Below are positions 1 through 7,652 of a stretch of DNA of 30,082 nucleotides, one piece after another. Position 1 is the stretch's first letter, and the number at the start of each line of letters is the position of its first letter. The notes below the pieces were generated by a model, which saw only the letters and a list, made by a program, of their open reading frames with translations, ran no database searches and had not been told where the DNA came from. The stretch spans positions 1 through 30,082 of the IMG/VR virus record IMGVR_UViG_3300024344_000087. One strand, 5' to 3'. The stretch is from a virus. Both the position numbers and the translations under genes were made by a program.

Positions 1-2
1 AA

Positions 3-1316
3 GTCTTCTCAACTGAGGGAGACTTTAAGGATTGTGTCTTGTTTGGTATGCATACCTTGAGCAAAGCTGGATCTTCCAAGGGTGATACTATCATAGTTAC
101 AGAAGGAGAGGCAGACGCACTGGCAGCGTTTCAGATGGCAAACAATATTAGCCAGAGTGCTAAGACAATCTCTAAGCGCGGCACTCCTATAGTCCCTGCG
201 ATTAGTATCAAGTCTGGAGCAGCCAGTGCAGAGCGAGACTTTAAAAACCAGCTTGAATTTCTGGAAGGTTTTAGTCGTGTGTTTATTTGCCTAGACTCAG
301 ACAGTCAAGGGCAAAAATCAGTTGAACGCTGCGCTAAATTACTCAAGCCAGGTAAAGCTTTCATCGTTAAGCTAGAACACAAAGACCCTTGTGAGTATAC
401 CAAGCGTGGTTTATCCCAGGAATTTGTAGGTCACTTGAAGGATGCAGTATGCTATACACCAGCTGGTATCTGTAATGCAAGCACCAACTTTGAAGGGCTG
501 TGGTCTGAGCAGAATCAGAGAAGCATAGATTTTCCTTGGACTGGTCTACAATCTAAGACACTAGGGACAAGAGCTAGAGAGATAGTAACATGGGCAGCAG
601 GAACAGGAGTAGGTAAAAGTTCCATGCTTAGAGAATTACAACACCACTACTTAAAGAATACTCAGTCCAACATAGGTGTCATAGCCTTGGAGGAATCCGT
701 AGATAGAACTAGGCGCGGTATACTTTCAGTAGAAGCTAGTGATAGGCTACACTTAAACGAAGTCTTTAAGAAGTACAGTAAGGAGGAGATAAAGAAATAC
801 TTTGACTCCACCCTTGGCACTGGTAGGGTATTTATCTACGATCACTTTGGGTCATTGGAGATGGAAGACTTACTCAATCGTGTGCGCTATATGGTGATGG
901 GTCTGGATTGCCAAGTGATATTTATAGATCATCTCAGTATTCTTATCAGTGGCTTGGACATTACCGACGAGCGCAAGGCAATTGATAGAACTATGACTAT
1001 GCTCAGACAAATTACGGAGGAGACAGGCTGCGCTATACATCTTGTCACTCACTTGCGTAGACTAGGTGGTGATAGGAGCCACGAAGAAGGAGTAGAAGTA
1101 AACCTAGGCCACCTTAGAGGCTCTCATGGTATCGCTCAGATCAGTGATACGGTCATTAGCTTGGAGCGCGATACGCAGAGCGATGATCCAGTGGAGTGTA
1201 ACACCACTACACTTAGAGTATTGAAGTGCCGATACACAGGTGACGTAGGTATGTGTGATAAATTATTCTATGACAAGTCTACAGGTAGGTTGAAAGTTTT
1301 AACACAGGAGTTTTAG
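3..1316 (+). CDS. Primase-helicase (T7 gp4-like), 5' end outside the window
   Basis: Replicative DNA helicase with the end of a primase TOPRIM domain. The reading frame is open to the left edge, and the codons before the TTG at 39 encode protein ending LFGMH, so the gene starts upstream. The TOPRIM core is seen as IIVTEGEADALAAF (about 93-135), with an acidic LDSDSQG stretch near 290-310. The RecA-like helicase domain follows: Walker A GTGVGKSS near 600-623, Walker B-type VIFIDHLS near 915-945, VTHLRR near 1045-1060, and the C-terminal LRGSHGIAQISDTVISLERD segment that in T7 gp4 reads similarly. In T7-like phages this protein primes and unwinds at the fork with the polymerase encoded two genes downstream. 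The N-terminal zinc-binding primase part cannot be judged. ThyX begins 3 bases after its stop. Confidence 0.95.
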   Translation, partial: VFSTEGDFKDCVLFGMHTLSKAGSSKGDTIIVTEGEADALAAFQMANNISQSAKTISKRGTPIVPAISIKSGAASAERDFKNQLEFLEGFSRVFICLDSDSQGQKSVERCAKLLKPGKAFIVKLEHKDPCEYTKRGLSQEFVGHLKDAVCYTPAGICNASTNFEGLWSEQNQRSIDFPWTGLQSKTLGTRAREIVTWAAGTGVGKSSMLRELQHHYLKNTQSNIGVIALEESVDRTRRGILSVEASDRLHLNEVFKKYSKEEIKKYFDSTLGTGRVFIYDHFGSLEMEDLLNRVRYMVMGLDCQVIFIDHLSILISGLDITDERKAIDRTMTMLRQITEETGCAIHLVTHLRRLGGDRSHEEGVEVNLGHLRGSHGIAQISDTVISLERDTQSDDPVECNTTTLRVLKCRYTGDVGMCDKLFYDKSTGRLKVLTQEF

Positions 1317-1319
1317 ATT

Positions 1320-1952
1320 ATGCAAATAGAATTAGTTGACTCTATGGGTACTGACCTGACGGTAGTTAACTCTGCTAGAGTAAGCTTTGCTAAGACTAAA
1401 AAGAAAGTAGACGTATCAGATAAGAAACTAATAAACTACCTAGCTAATCATAACCATTGGAGTCCCTTTGCTCACACTTGTTTACAATTTTATATCAAGG
1501 CTCCCATGTTTGTAGCTAGGCAACTTGCCAAGCATCAGGTAGGGTTGGTATGGAATGAGGTGTCTAGAAGATACATCAATACCGAACCTGAGTATTGGAA
1601 AGCCAACAACAAATGGAGAAAAGTTGCTGACGATAAGAAGCAAGGGAGTAGCATAGATCTTATCGCAAGTCAGAGTATAGCGGAACACGCATACGCAGAT
1701 GCTTGTAGGCATAGCGTTGATGCTTATAAGTTATTAATATCTATGGGTGTCTGTCCCGAACAATCAAGGGCGGTGCTACCTGTCAGTCTCTATACAGAAT
1801 GGTATTGGACTGGATCAGTCTATGCATTTTCCAGGGTATGCAATTTACGCATGGCTGAAGACGCGCAGAAAGAGACACAAGATGTAGTAAGGGAAATTTC
1901 TTTCAGATGTTCCAAGGCTTTCCCGATTAGTTGGACTGCTCTCAATGAGTAG
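1320..1952 (+). CDS. thyX: Flavin-dependent thymidylate synthase ThyX
   Basis: Makes dTMP from dUMP using FAD and methylene-tetrahydrofolate, supplying thymidine for phage DNA synthesis. The protein is 210 aa, close to the family length. Family marks are NSARVSF (residues 17-23), WSPFAHT (47-53), the signature region around residues 67-85 ending NEVSRRY, and SRAVLP near residue 150. The canonical RHR of the signature is replaced by K71-H72-Q73, and five rather than four residues separate it from N79-E80. The ATG is preceded by AGGAG at 1306-1310, nine bases upstream. The stop overlaps the polymerase start by 8 bp, so the two are probably translated together. Identification is strong; activity with the altered signature is inferred. 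Confidence 0.93.
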   Translation: MQIELVDSMGTDLTVVNSARVSFAKTKKKVDVSDKKLINYLANHNHWSPFAHTCLQFYIKAPMFVARQLAKHQVGLVWNEVSRRYINTEPEYWKANNKWRKVADDKKQGSSIDLIASQSIAEHAYADACRHSVDAYKLLISMGVCPEQSRAVLPVSLYTEWYWTGSVYAFSRVCNLRMAEDAQKETQDVVREISFRCSKAFPISWTALNE

Positions 1953-3600
1953 GGCGGTACTAGATATAGAGACTGATTCCTTGGACGCAACGATGATACA
2001 CTGTTTAGGTGTTAAGGAGGTGGGTAGCAATGATAAGGTAAAGTTCTTTACAACAAGCGAGGGTGTTCAAGAATACTTGGACAAGTTTGACACACTCATA
2101 GCCCACAATGGAGTAGGCTTTGACTTCCCTATACTGGCTAGGGTATGGGGTATACAGATTAAGTTTAGTAAGATGGTAGACACATTGATACTATCTATCA
2201 TGCAAGATCCAGCCAGAGAGGAAGGGCATAGCCTCAAGTCTTGGGGTAAACGACTAGGCTTTGAGAAGCTAGACTATCAAGGAGGCTTTGAAGAGTTGAC
2301 TACAGATATGCAAAAGTATTGTGAACAAGATGTTAAAGTATGCGAGAAAATATTTCTTATCTTAGAAGAACCTATGAAAGAATTTTCTAGCAGATCAATA
2401 AGAGATGAGCATCGTATGCGTATTGTAGCTGATGGTATTAGCCGCAATGGTTTTAAATTAAACCAAGGCAAAGCAATATCTTTATTTAACAGACTAATGA
2501 TAGAGCAAGATGAGATCAGCGTTGAATGTAAGAACTTATTTCCTGACCAAGTTATTAAACGTGTGTCTGAGAAGACAGGCAAACAACTAAAGGATAAAGT
2601 AGTAGAGTTCAACCCTGCATCTAGGAAACAAATAGGAGAAAGACTAGTAGAACTAGGGTGGAAGCCCAAGGTTTTTACTGAGACAGGCTTACCAAAGGTA
2701 GATGAAACTACATTGAGCGATTGTAAATTAGACGTAGCTCAGAAGTTAGCTAGGTATTTTCTTCTACAGAAGAGAACAAGTATGATAAAATCCTGGCTCA
2801 AGCATTGCAGCTTTATTGATTCTAGGGTGCATTGCCAGTATCGTACACTTGGAGCTATCACTAACCGTATGAGTTGTGTAAGTCCTAACCTACAGCAGAT
2901 ACCAGCAGTCAGAGTACCCTATGGTAAGGAGTGTAGAGAGGTATGGGAGGCTGATACAGGCAAGGTACTTATAGATACTGACGCGGCAAGCCTAGAACTT
3001 AGAGTCTTGGCGCACTATATGAACGATAAAAGATTTACAAGGGAGGTGTTAGAAGGAGATGTTCACTCAGCTAATCAGAAAATGGCTGGTCTGGAGACTA
3101 GAGATCAAGCTAAGACATTTATCTATGCGCTTTTATATGGAGCAGGGGACGAAAAAATAGGGTCTGTAGTAGGAGGCAATCGTTCTGATGGTGCGGTACT
3201 CAGGAGTAGGTTCTTGGCTAACCTACCCACCTACAAGCGCCTCTCAGATGCTGTTCAAGAGAAGGGTAGGAGAGTAGGTAAACTAAAAGCTATTGATGGG
3301 AGGATTTTAAGGGTAAGACACCCTCATGCTTCCTTAAATACTTTGATCCAAGGATCTTCTGCGGTGTTGATGAAGAAGTGGTTTATGTATACTGAATATT
3401 TTTTAAGACATAGGAGGTTAGATGCTAGTATAGTAGCTATGGTACATGACGAATTAGTTTTAGAAAGTTGTAAAAAAGATGTTGACAATGTGAAAAATTC
3501 TGTCATAATATCTATATCACAAGTCAACAAAGACTACAAACTAAAGTGTGAACTAGACTGTGACATACAAATTGGTAACAACTGGAGCGAGATACATTAA
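1945..3600 (+). CDS. Family A DNA polymerase (T7 gp5-like), compact thumb
   Basis: Replicative DNA polymerase with proofreading, 551 aa against 704 in T7. Exonuclease motifs: DIET (D7, E9), LIAHNGVGFD (D60), YCEQD (D129). Polymerase motifs: NRMSCVSPNLQQIP (307-320); motif A D346 in DTDAASLELR; motif B R386-K390-Y394 in RDQAKTFIY, followed by LLYGAGDEKIG; motif C VHDEL (H501-D502). Line-by-line comparison with T7 gp5 from memory shows most of the missing length lies between F199 and N223, where T7 carries its thioredoxin-binding insertion. The residue equivalent to E. coli Pol I F762 is tyrosine, as in T7. The start ATG overlaps the end of thyX; the alternative upstream frame is closed. A promoter-like sequence lies in the last 120 bp. 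Confidence 0.96.
   Translation: MSRAVLDIETDSLDATMIHCLGVKEVGSNDKVKFFTTSEGVQEYLDKFDTLIAHNGVGFDFPILARVWGIQIKFSKMVDTLILSIMQDPAREEGHSLKSWGKRLGFEKLDYQGGFEELTTDMQKYCEQDVKVCEKIFLILEEPMKEFSSRSIRDEHRMRIVADGISRNGFKLNQGKAISLFNRLMIEQDEISVECKNLFPDQVIKRVSEKTGKQLKDKVVEFNPASRKQIGERLVELGWKPKVFTETGLPKVDETTLSDCKLDVAQKLARYFLLQKRTSMIKSWLKHCSFIDSRVHCQYRTLGAITNRMSCVSPNLQQIPAVRVPYGKECREVWEADTGKVLIDTDAASLELRVLAHYMNDKRFTREVLEGDVHSANQKMAGLETRDQAKTFIYALLYGAGDEKIGSVVGGNRSDGAVLRSRFLANLPTYKRLSDAVQEKGRRVGKLKAIDGRILRVRHPHASLNTLIQGSSAVLMKKWFMYTEYFLRHRRLDASIVAMVHDELVLESCKKDVDNVKNSVIISISQVNKDYKLKCELDCDIQIGNNWSEIH
3482..3509 (+). promoter_or_regulatory. Sigma70-like promoter upstream of SSB
   Basis: TTGACA at 3482-3487, a 16-base spacer, and CATAAT at 3504-3509, with TG one base before the -10 element (extended -10 form TGtCATAAT). 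It lies inside the 3' end of the polymerase gene, about 90 bp upstream of the SSB start. Perfect -35, five of six -10 matches and correct orientation suggest extra transcription of SSB and the genes after it. It could be chance within coding sequence. Confidence 0.5.
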
Positions 3601-3601
3601 A

Positions 3602-4039
3602 ATGGCTAGAAATAAATTTACATATATAGAAGGTACTATGTTTTTCCCTTTCATTTTTGAACATAAGGATAAGTTTGATCGCTATAGCGTAGCTCTTGGT
3701 CTTGAGGGAGATCAGGTTAAGAACGCTAAGAACATAGGTCTGAAGGTTAAGCAAGATGATGAACGCTATGACGGTATGGTATACGTTCAGCTAAAGAGTA
3801 ACTTTCAACCAATGTTATTTAACGCAGATGGTTCAGAATACTCTGGGCCTAAGATGTTAAGCAATGGTTCTAAGGGTGTCGTTAAGGTAAGCCAGAAAGC
3901 ATACGATAATAAGTTTGGTACTGGAGTGACTACCTATATGAACGCTATAAAAATCACAGATCCTATAGAGTATGTGTCTGATAAATCAGGCAAGGCTTCC
4001 TTTGATGGTGATGAACTTAGCGAAGAAGCACCGTTCTAA
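3602..4039 (+). CDS. Single-stranded DNA-binding protein (T7 gp2.5-like)
   Basis: A 145-aa protein starting MARNKFTYIEGT. The N-terminus resembles that of T7 gp2.5, and the protein ends in an acidic tail with terminal phenylalanine (DELSEEAPF). That C-terminal form is used by gp2.5 and bacterial SSBs to contact polymerase and helicase. The middle contains beta-strand-rich sequence compatible with an OB fold. The start at 3602 lies 2 bases after the polymerase stop, with GGAG at 3584-3587. An in-frame ATG 42 bases upstream, inside the polymerase gene, would add 14 residues and is less likely. Role: coats ssDNA at the fork and helps recombination. Assignment rests on position, size and tail more than on strong core similarity. 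Confidence 0.8.
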   Translation: MARNKFTYIEGTMFFPFIFEHKDKFDRYSVALGLEGDQVKNAKNIGLKVKQDDERYDGMVYVQLKSNFQPMLFNADGSEYSGPKMLSNGSKGVVKVSQKAYDNKFGTGVTTYMNAIKITDPIEYVSDKSGKASFDGDELSEEAPF

Positions 4040-4041
4040 CT

Positions 4042-4647
4042 ATGGACTACGGACATTGGGATACTAGTTTGGTAGGCGAGTTCGAGCCTGACGATCACCT
4101 TGGGTTCGTCTACCAGATTACCTATTTAGAAACTGGTAAAAGTTACATAGGCTGTAAACACTTATGGAAGTTTAATAAAAGACGCAAGAAAATTAAAGCT
4201 AGTGAGTGGAGAAATTATTGTAGTAGCTCTAAGTATCTTAAACCAGACATAAAAGAATACGGCAAAAATTCTTTTAGTTTTTTAATACTTATGCTTTGTC
4301 CTACTAAACGTGATCTTTATTATAACGAAGCAAAGCTACAGATGGAACTAGGAGTATTAGAATCAGAAGATTATTACAATGCTAACATAGGTGGTATAAG
4401 ATTTTTTAGACCTGTTAGTAGTTACTTAGACGATAAAGTAATGGAAAAAGTCAGAGGCACAAACAACTTTAGGTATAGGGGTTCCTTTAGAATTACTTAT
4501 AGAAATAAAACTTCTGTTGAAATACACGACATGACAGTTACAGAGTGGTGTTTAAAAAACAAAATTGATAGATCAAACTTGTATAAAGTTGTAATAGGAA
4601 AGAGAAAGTCTCATAAAAATATAATAAAATTGGAGTATATTAAATGA
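4042..4647 (+). CDS. GIY-YIG family nuclease, possibly a homing endonuclease
   Basis: 201 aa. The GIY-YIG core is visible: VY (residues 23-24, in GFVYQITY), YIG (35-37, in KSYIGCK), a basic stretch at 46-52, and a candidate metal-binding glutamate E96 in YYNEAKLQ, followed by YYNANIGG. The C-terminal segment from about residue 158 (TEWCLKNKIDRSNLYKV then GKRK) resembles the NUMOD-type DNA-binding helices of free-standing homing endonucleases. It may be a selfish homing enzyme or a resident nuclease that replaces a junction resolvase, since similar genes sit with replication genes in other marine phages. Base composition is odd: the 60 bases from 4561 hold 14 G/C, against 33 of 60 from 5281 in the next gene. 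It ends in an ATGA overlap with the exonuclease gene. Confidence 0.82.
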   Translation: MDYGHWDTSLVGEFEPDDHLGFVYQITYLETGKSYIGCKHLWKFNKRRKKIKASEWRNYCSSSKYLKPDIKEYGKNSFSFLILMLCPTKRDLYYNEAKLQMELGVLESEDYYNANIGGIRFFRPVSSYLDDKVMEKVRGTNNFRYRGSFRITYRNKTSVEIHDMTVTEWCLKNKIDRSNLYKVVIGKRKSHKNIIKLEYIK

Positions 4648-5492
4648 GTGCTAAAAAGATAGACACTTTAGTAGAGGATATGTATTCTCTCTTGGATAAT
4701 GGAACTAAGAATCCAAACCAAGAAGCTCTCTTTGCCCTGGCTGTTACAGTTATGGATGGTGTGCGTAGACAGTTATGGGTTAGCCAAGCTGGATCTAAGC
4801 CAGCATTGCGTATGTCTAACATAGGTAAGCCATGCACCAGAGCTTTATGGTATGATATAAATGGAGATGAAAAGACAGAACCTTTACGACCAGAAACTAA
4901 ACTAAAATTTATGATGGGTGATATTGTCGAAGCCTTACTACTCTACTTAGCTAAAGAGTCTGGACACGAAGTTACAAAGCAACAAGCAGAGGTAGAGATA
5001 GATGGTATCAAAGGACATATAGATTCATTCATAGATGGGGAACTGGTAGATATAAAATCTTCTAGCTCCTACGGCATGAAGAAGTTTAAGAAGGGTACAC
5101 TACCAGACGATGATCCCTTTGGATACATAGATCAGATTAGCGGTTATGCTAATGCGTTTAATAAAAAGAGTGGTACATTTGTAGCCTTTGATAAAAGCAC
5201 AGGTGAACTAGCCACCTATACCCATAAGAAACTAAGCGATACTAAAGCTAAGATTAAGAAAGTTAAGAAGGATACTTCAGCAGCCACACCACCAGACAGG
5301 GCATTTGATCCTGTGGCTGATAGACAAAGCGGTGGCAAGAAACTAAATGTTAATTGTTCTTACTGTTCCCATAAACAAACTTGTTGGGAGGACGTAGGGC
5401 TAGAGACTAAGTTCAGATCAGGTAGACCAGTATTTATTATCAAGGGTAGTCAACAAAATAAGGAGAAGCGAGATGCCTCTCACTCTTTCTAA
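4644..5492 (+). CDS. Cas4/RecB-like PD-(D/E)XK exonuclease with 4Fe-4S signature
   Basis: 282 aa. The nuclease core reads GHIDSFIDGELVDIKSS (124-140), giving D127 and the D136-x-K138 catalytic pair. The RecB-family QxxxY motif is Q164-Y168 in YIDQISGY. Four cysteines match the iron-sulfur staple of Cas4 and AddB: C64 in GKPCTRALWY and C238-x2-C241-x5-C247 near the C-terminus. From the family, it should resect or degrade DNA ends, in the place T7 gives to gp6 exonuclease; its use in recombination, host DNA breakdown or end processing is inferred. The start has GGAG at 4632-4635 and overlaps the previous gene by ATGA. The Fe-S need may connect it with the IscA-like gene downstream. Confidence 0.87.
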   Translation: MSAKKIDTLVEDMYSLLDNGTKNPNQEALFALAVTVMDGVRRQLWVSQAGSKPALRMSNIGKPCTRALWYDINGDEKTEPLRPETKLKFMMGDIVEALLLYLAKESGHEVTKQQAEVEIDGIKGHIDSFIDGELVDIKSSSSYGMKKFKKGTLPDDDPFGYIDQISGYANAFNKKSGTFVAFDKSTGELATYTHKKLSDTKAKIKKVKKDTSAATPPDRAFDPVADRQSGGKKLNVNCSYCSHKQTCWEDVGLETKFRSGRPVFIIKGSQQNKEKRDASHSF

Positions 5493-5655
5493 CGAACAGC
5501 TATTAGATATAAGTCTGGCCTACAGTAGCGATGAGATACTAGAGATATTAGACATAGAACCTTATGATTTACTATGTATCCTTAAAGATAAAGTAGAAGA
5601 AAACATACTTGAGTTTAACCTCCGACCTGTGGATTGTGATATACATGACTTTTAA
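5473..5655 (+). CDS. Small acidic protein of unknown function
   Basis: 60 aa, rich in Leu, Glu and Asp, predicted all-helical, with no recognised domain. A good ribosome-binding site (AGGAG about 10 bases ahead of the ATG) supports real translation. It overlaps the exonuclease end by 20 bp and reaches just past the ribonucleotide reductase start, so it is wedged between two well-identified genes in the same direction. The sequence (SSDEILEILDIEPYDLL) looks like a small helical adaptor. Function unknown. Confidence 0.7.
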   Translation: MPLTLSNEQLLDISLAYSSDEILEILDIEPYDLLCILKDKVEENILEFNLRPVDCDIHDF

Positions 5656-7327
5656 ATCTAATGAAAACCCAATGTTCCGTTCTAAATTTAGTGAAGATAT
5701 ATTTAAACAGAAGTACGCGCACCAAGGTTGCTATACTTGGGAGGATCTATCGGCAACCTTAGTAGAAGATGTTTGTGGAGACTTGTTAGTTACAGACGAA
5801 AAGGAATATCTAAAAGAAATTATCAGTGACTTAAAGTTTATTCCCGGTGGTAGGTATCTTTACTATGCTGGTCGTACCAGTAAGTTTTTTAATAATTGTT
5901 TCTTGCTCAAAGCAGAGGAAGACACAAGGGAAGATTGGGCTGATCTTAGTTGGAAGTCTGAGTCCTGTTTGATGACAGGCGGTGGTATTGGTATTGATTA
6001 CTCTGTCTATAGGCCAGAAGGTTCTGGTCTTTCTGGAACAGGAGGCATAGCTAGTGGGCCTATCCCTAAGATGCAGATGATTAACGAGATAGGTAGAAGG
6101 GTAATGCAGGGTGGAGCTAGACGTTCTGCTATCTACGCTTCTCTTAACTGGCAGCACAGGGACATAGACAAATTTCTAAAGTGTAAGAACTGGTATGATA
6201 TGCCTGTTGGCAATACTGGATTCAACATTGGACAGGTGAAGGAGCAAGACTTTAACTTCCCTGCCCCTATGGATATGACAAATGTATCTGTCAACTATGA
6301 TACAGATTGGTTACTTAATTACTGGAAGACAGGAGATGCAGGAGATGTCTTTAGGACTAATGTACGTCAGGCTCTTAGAACAGCAGAGCCAGGATTCTCA
6401 TTTAATTTCTTCGATAAGGAAAAGGAAACGCTACGGAACGCCTGTACAGAAGTATCTAGTGCCGATGATTCTGACGTTTGTAATCTTGGGTCTATTAACA
6501 TGGGCCGCATTGAAGATATATCTGAGTTCTCAGACGTAGTAGAACTGGCTACTAAGTTTTTAATATGCGGAACACTAAAAGCAAAACTTCCCTATGAAAA
6601 AGTATATGATATTAGAGAGAAGAACAGGCGATTAGGACTAGGATTAATGGGTATGCATGAGTGGTTAATTAAGAAGGGAAGTAAGTATGAAGTTACTGAC
6701 GAGTTGCATCAATGGTTATCTGTATATAAAGGATGTTCTGATTCAACTAGTATTTCTTACGCTGATTCTCTCAGTCTTTCCCGCCCTGTTGCTAATAGAG
6801 CTATTGCTCCTACTGGTTCTATTGGAATTCTTGCGGGTACTTCGACAGGGGTGGAACCTATTTTTGCAGTTGCTTATAAAAGGAGGTATCTTGGGGCAGG
6901 GCAAAAGTGGAAGTACCAATATGTAGTAGACTCAGCCGCCCAAGAAATAATAGACCTCTATGGTATCAAGCCTGACAAGATAGAGTCAGCCCTTGACTTG
7001 GCAGGAGACTATAAGCGCAGGATAAAGTTCCAAGCAAACGTACAGGACTATGTAGATATGTCAATATCAAGCACGATTAACCTACCATCATGGGGAAGTA
7101 AATTAAATAATGAAGATACTGTTGATGAGTTTGCCGATACTCTTGCCTCTTATGCTCACAGGCTGCGAGGTTTCACAGTGTACCCTGACGGTTGCAGAGG
7201 AGGACAACCCCTTAGCTCTGTGCCTTACAGTGAAGCTGTAGATAAGTTAGGAGAAGTCTTTGAGGAGAATGTAGAGACACATGATATATGTGACATCACT
7301 GGACATGGAGGAAGTTGCGGAGTATGA
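5645..7327 (+). CDS. Ribonucleotide reductase, probably B12-dependent class II type
   Basis: Reduces ribonucleotides to deoxyribonucleotides. From the ATG at 5645 the protein is 560 aa. Active-site pattern: C85 (FFNNCFLL), N265-A-C267-T-E269, C279 (VCNLGSINM), and a PTGSIGILAGTSTG segment with VEPIF after it. The C-terminus carries the redox pair C549 and C558 (ICDITGHGGSCGV), as in enzymes recharged by thioredoxin or glutaredoxin. There is no N-terminal ATP cone and no beta-subunit (NrdB) gene in the window, which favours adenosylcobalamin-dependent class II. Short podovirus RNRs have been hard to classify, so the class is inference. An in-frame TTG at 5609 adds a poor N-terminus and was not used; ATG 5672 is an alternative. 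The stop overlaps the next start (ATGA). Confidence 0.9.
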   Translation: MTFKSNENPMFRSKFSEDIFKQKYAHQGCYTWEDLSATLVEDVCGDLLVTDEKEYLKEIISDLKFIPGGRYLYYAGRTSKFFNNCFLLKAEEDTREDWADLSWKSESCLMTGGGIGIDYSVYRPEGSGLSGTGGIASGPIPKMQMINEIGRRVMQGGARRSAIYASLNWQHRDIDKFLKCKNWYDMPVGNTGFNIGQVKEQDFNFPAPMDMTNVSVNYDTDWLLNYWKTGDAGDVFRTNVRQALRTAEPGFSFNFFDKEKETLRNACTEVSSADDSDVCNLGSINMGRIEDISEFSDVVELATKFLICGTLKAKLPYEKVYDIREKNRRLGLGLMGMHEWLIKKGSKYEVTDELHQWLSVYKGCSDSTSISYADSLSLSRPVANRAIAPTGSIGILAGTSTGVEPIFAVAYKRRYLGAGQKWKYQYVVDSAAQEIIDLYGIKPDKIESALDLAGDYKRRIKFQANVQDYVDMSISSTINLPSWGSKLNNEDTVDEFADTLASYAHRLRGFTVYPDGCRGGQPLSSVPYSEAVDKLGEVFEENVETHDICDITGHGGSCGV

Positions 7328-7650
7328 TTACCATAACTCCAGAAGCAGACAAACATCTTTGTTCTATCATAGAAAGGGAACAAGCTGATGGAGTACTTTT
7401 ATCTGTTAAGGGTGGTGGTTGTGCTGGATTTACATATGACTGGTCTGTTGTTAAAGAACCGTCTGGAGAAGCTATACCTCTCAGCAAAGGAACATTATAT
7501 ATAGATCCTCTGGCAGTCATGTATGTAATAGGAACTGTGCTTCAATATAAAAAAGATTTGTTTGGGACTATACTATCTTTAGACAATCCTAATGTAGCTT
7601 CTGCGTGTGGGTGCGGAGAAAGCTTTTCTTTAAAGCAGGGAGAAAGTTAA
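7324..7650 (+). CDS. A-type iron-sulfur carrier protein (IscA/HesB/ErpA family)
   Basis: 108 aa, the usual family length. The three conserved cysteines are C33 in GGGCAGFTYDW and C95-G-C97 in SACGCGESF, with the standard 61-residue interval. From the family, it holds or passes a 2Fe-2S or 4Fe-4S cluster to target enzymes. GGAGG at 7307-7311 precedes ATG 7324, which forms an ATGA overlap with the reductase stop; a TTG nine bases earlier is less likely. Its obvious local client is the four-Cys exonuclease encoded upstream; class II reductases do not carry Fe-S clusters. Support of host Fe-S enzymes during infection is also possible. Such carriers are known in some marine phages. Confidence 0.92.
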   Translation: MITITPEADKHLCSIIEREQADGVLLSVKGGGCAGFTYDWSVVKEPSGEAIPLSKGTLYIDPLAVMYVIGTVLQYKKDLFGTILSLDNPNVASACGCGESFSLKQGES

Positions 7651-7652
7651 TA

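Noticed and set aside
39-41. TTG as the start of the primase-helicase
   Set aside because: Codons upstream are open to the window edge and continue TOPRIM-like sequence, so the gene is cut by the window.
2277-2669. 130-codon open frame on the - strand inside the polymerase gene
   Set aside because: Antisense to the polymerase; product is Ser/Leu/Ile-rich without motif.
5609-5644. TTG start adding 12 residues to the reductase
   Set aside because: The added residues are the shifted reading of the 60-aa gene and look unlike a reductase N-terminus; ATG 5645 is preferred.
5831-6157. 108-codon open frame on the - strand inside the ribonucleotide reductase gene
   Set aside because: Fully antisense to conserved reductase sequence; no protein features.
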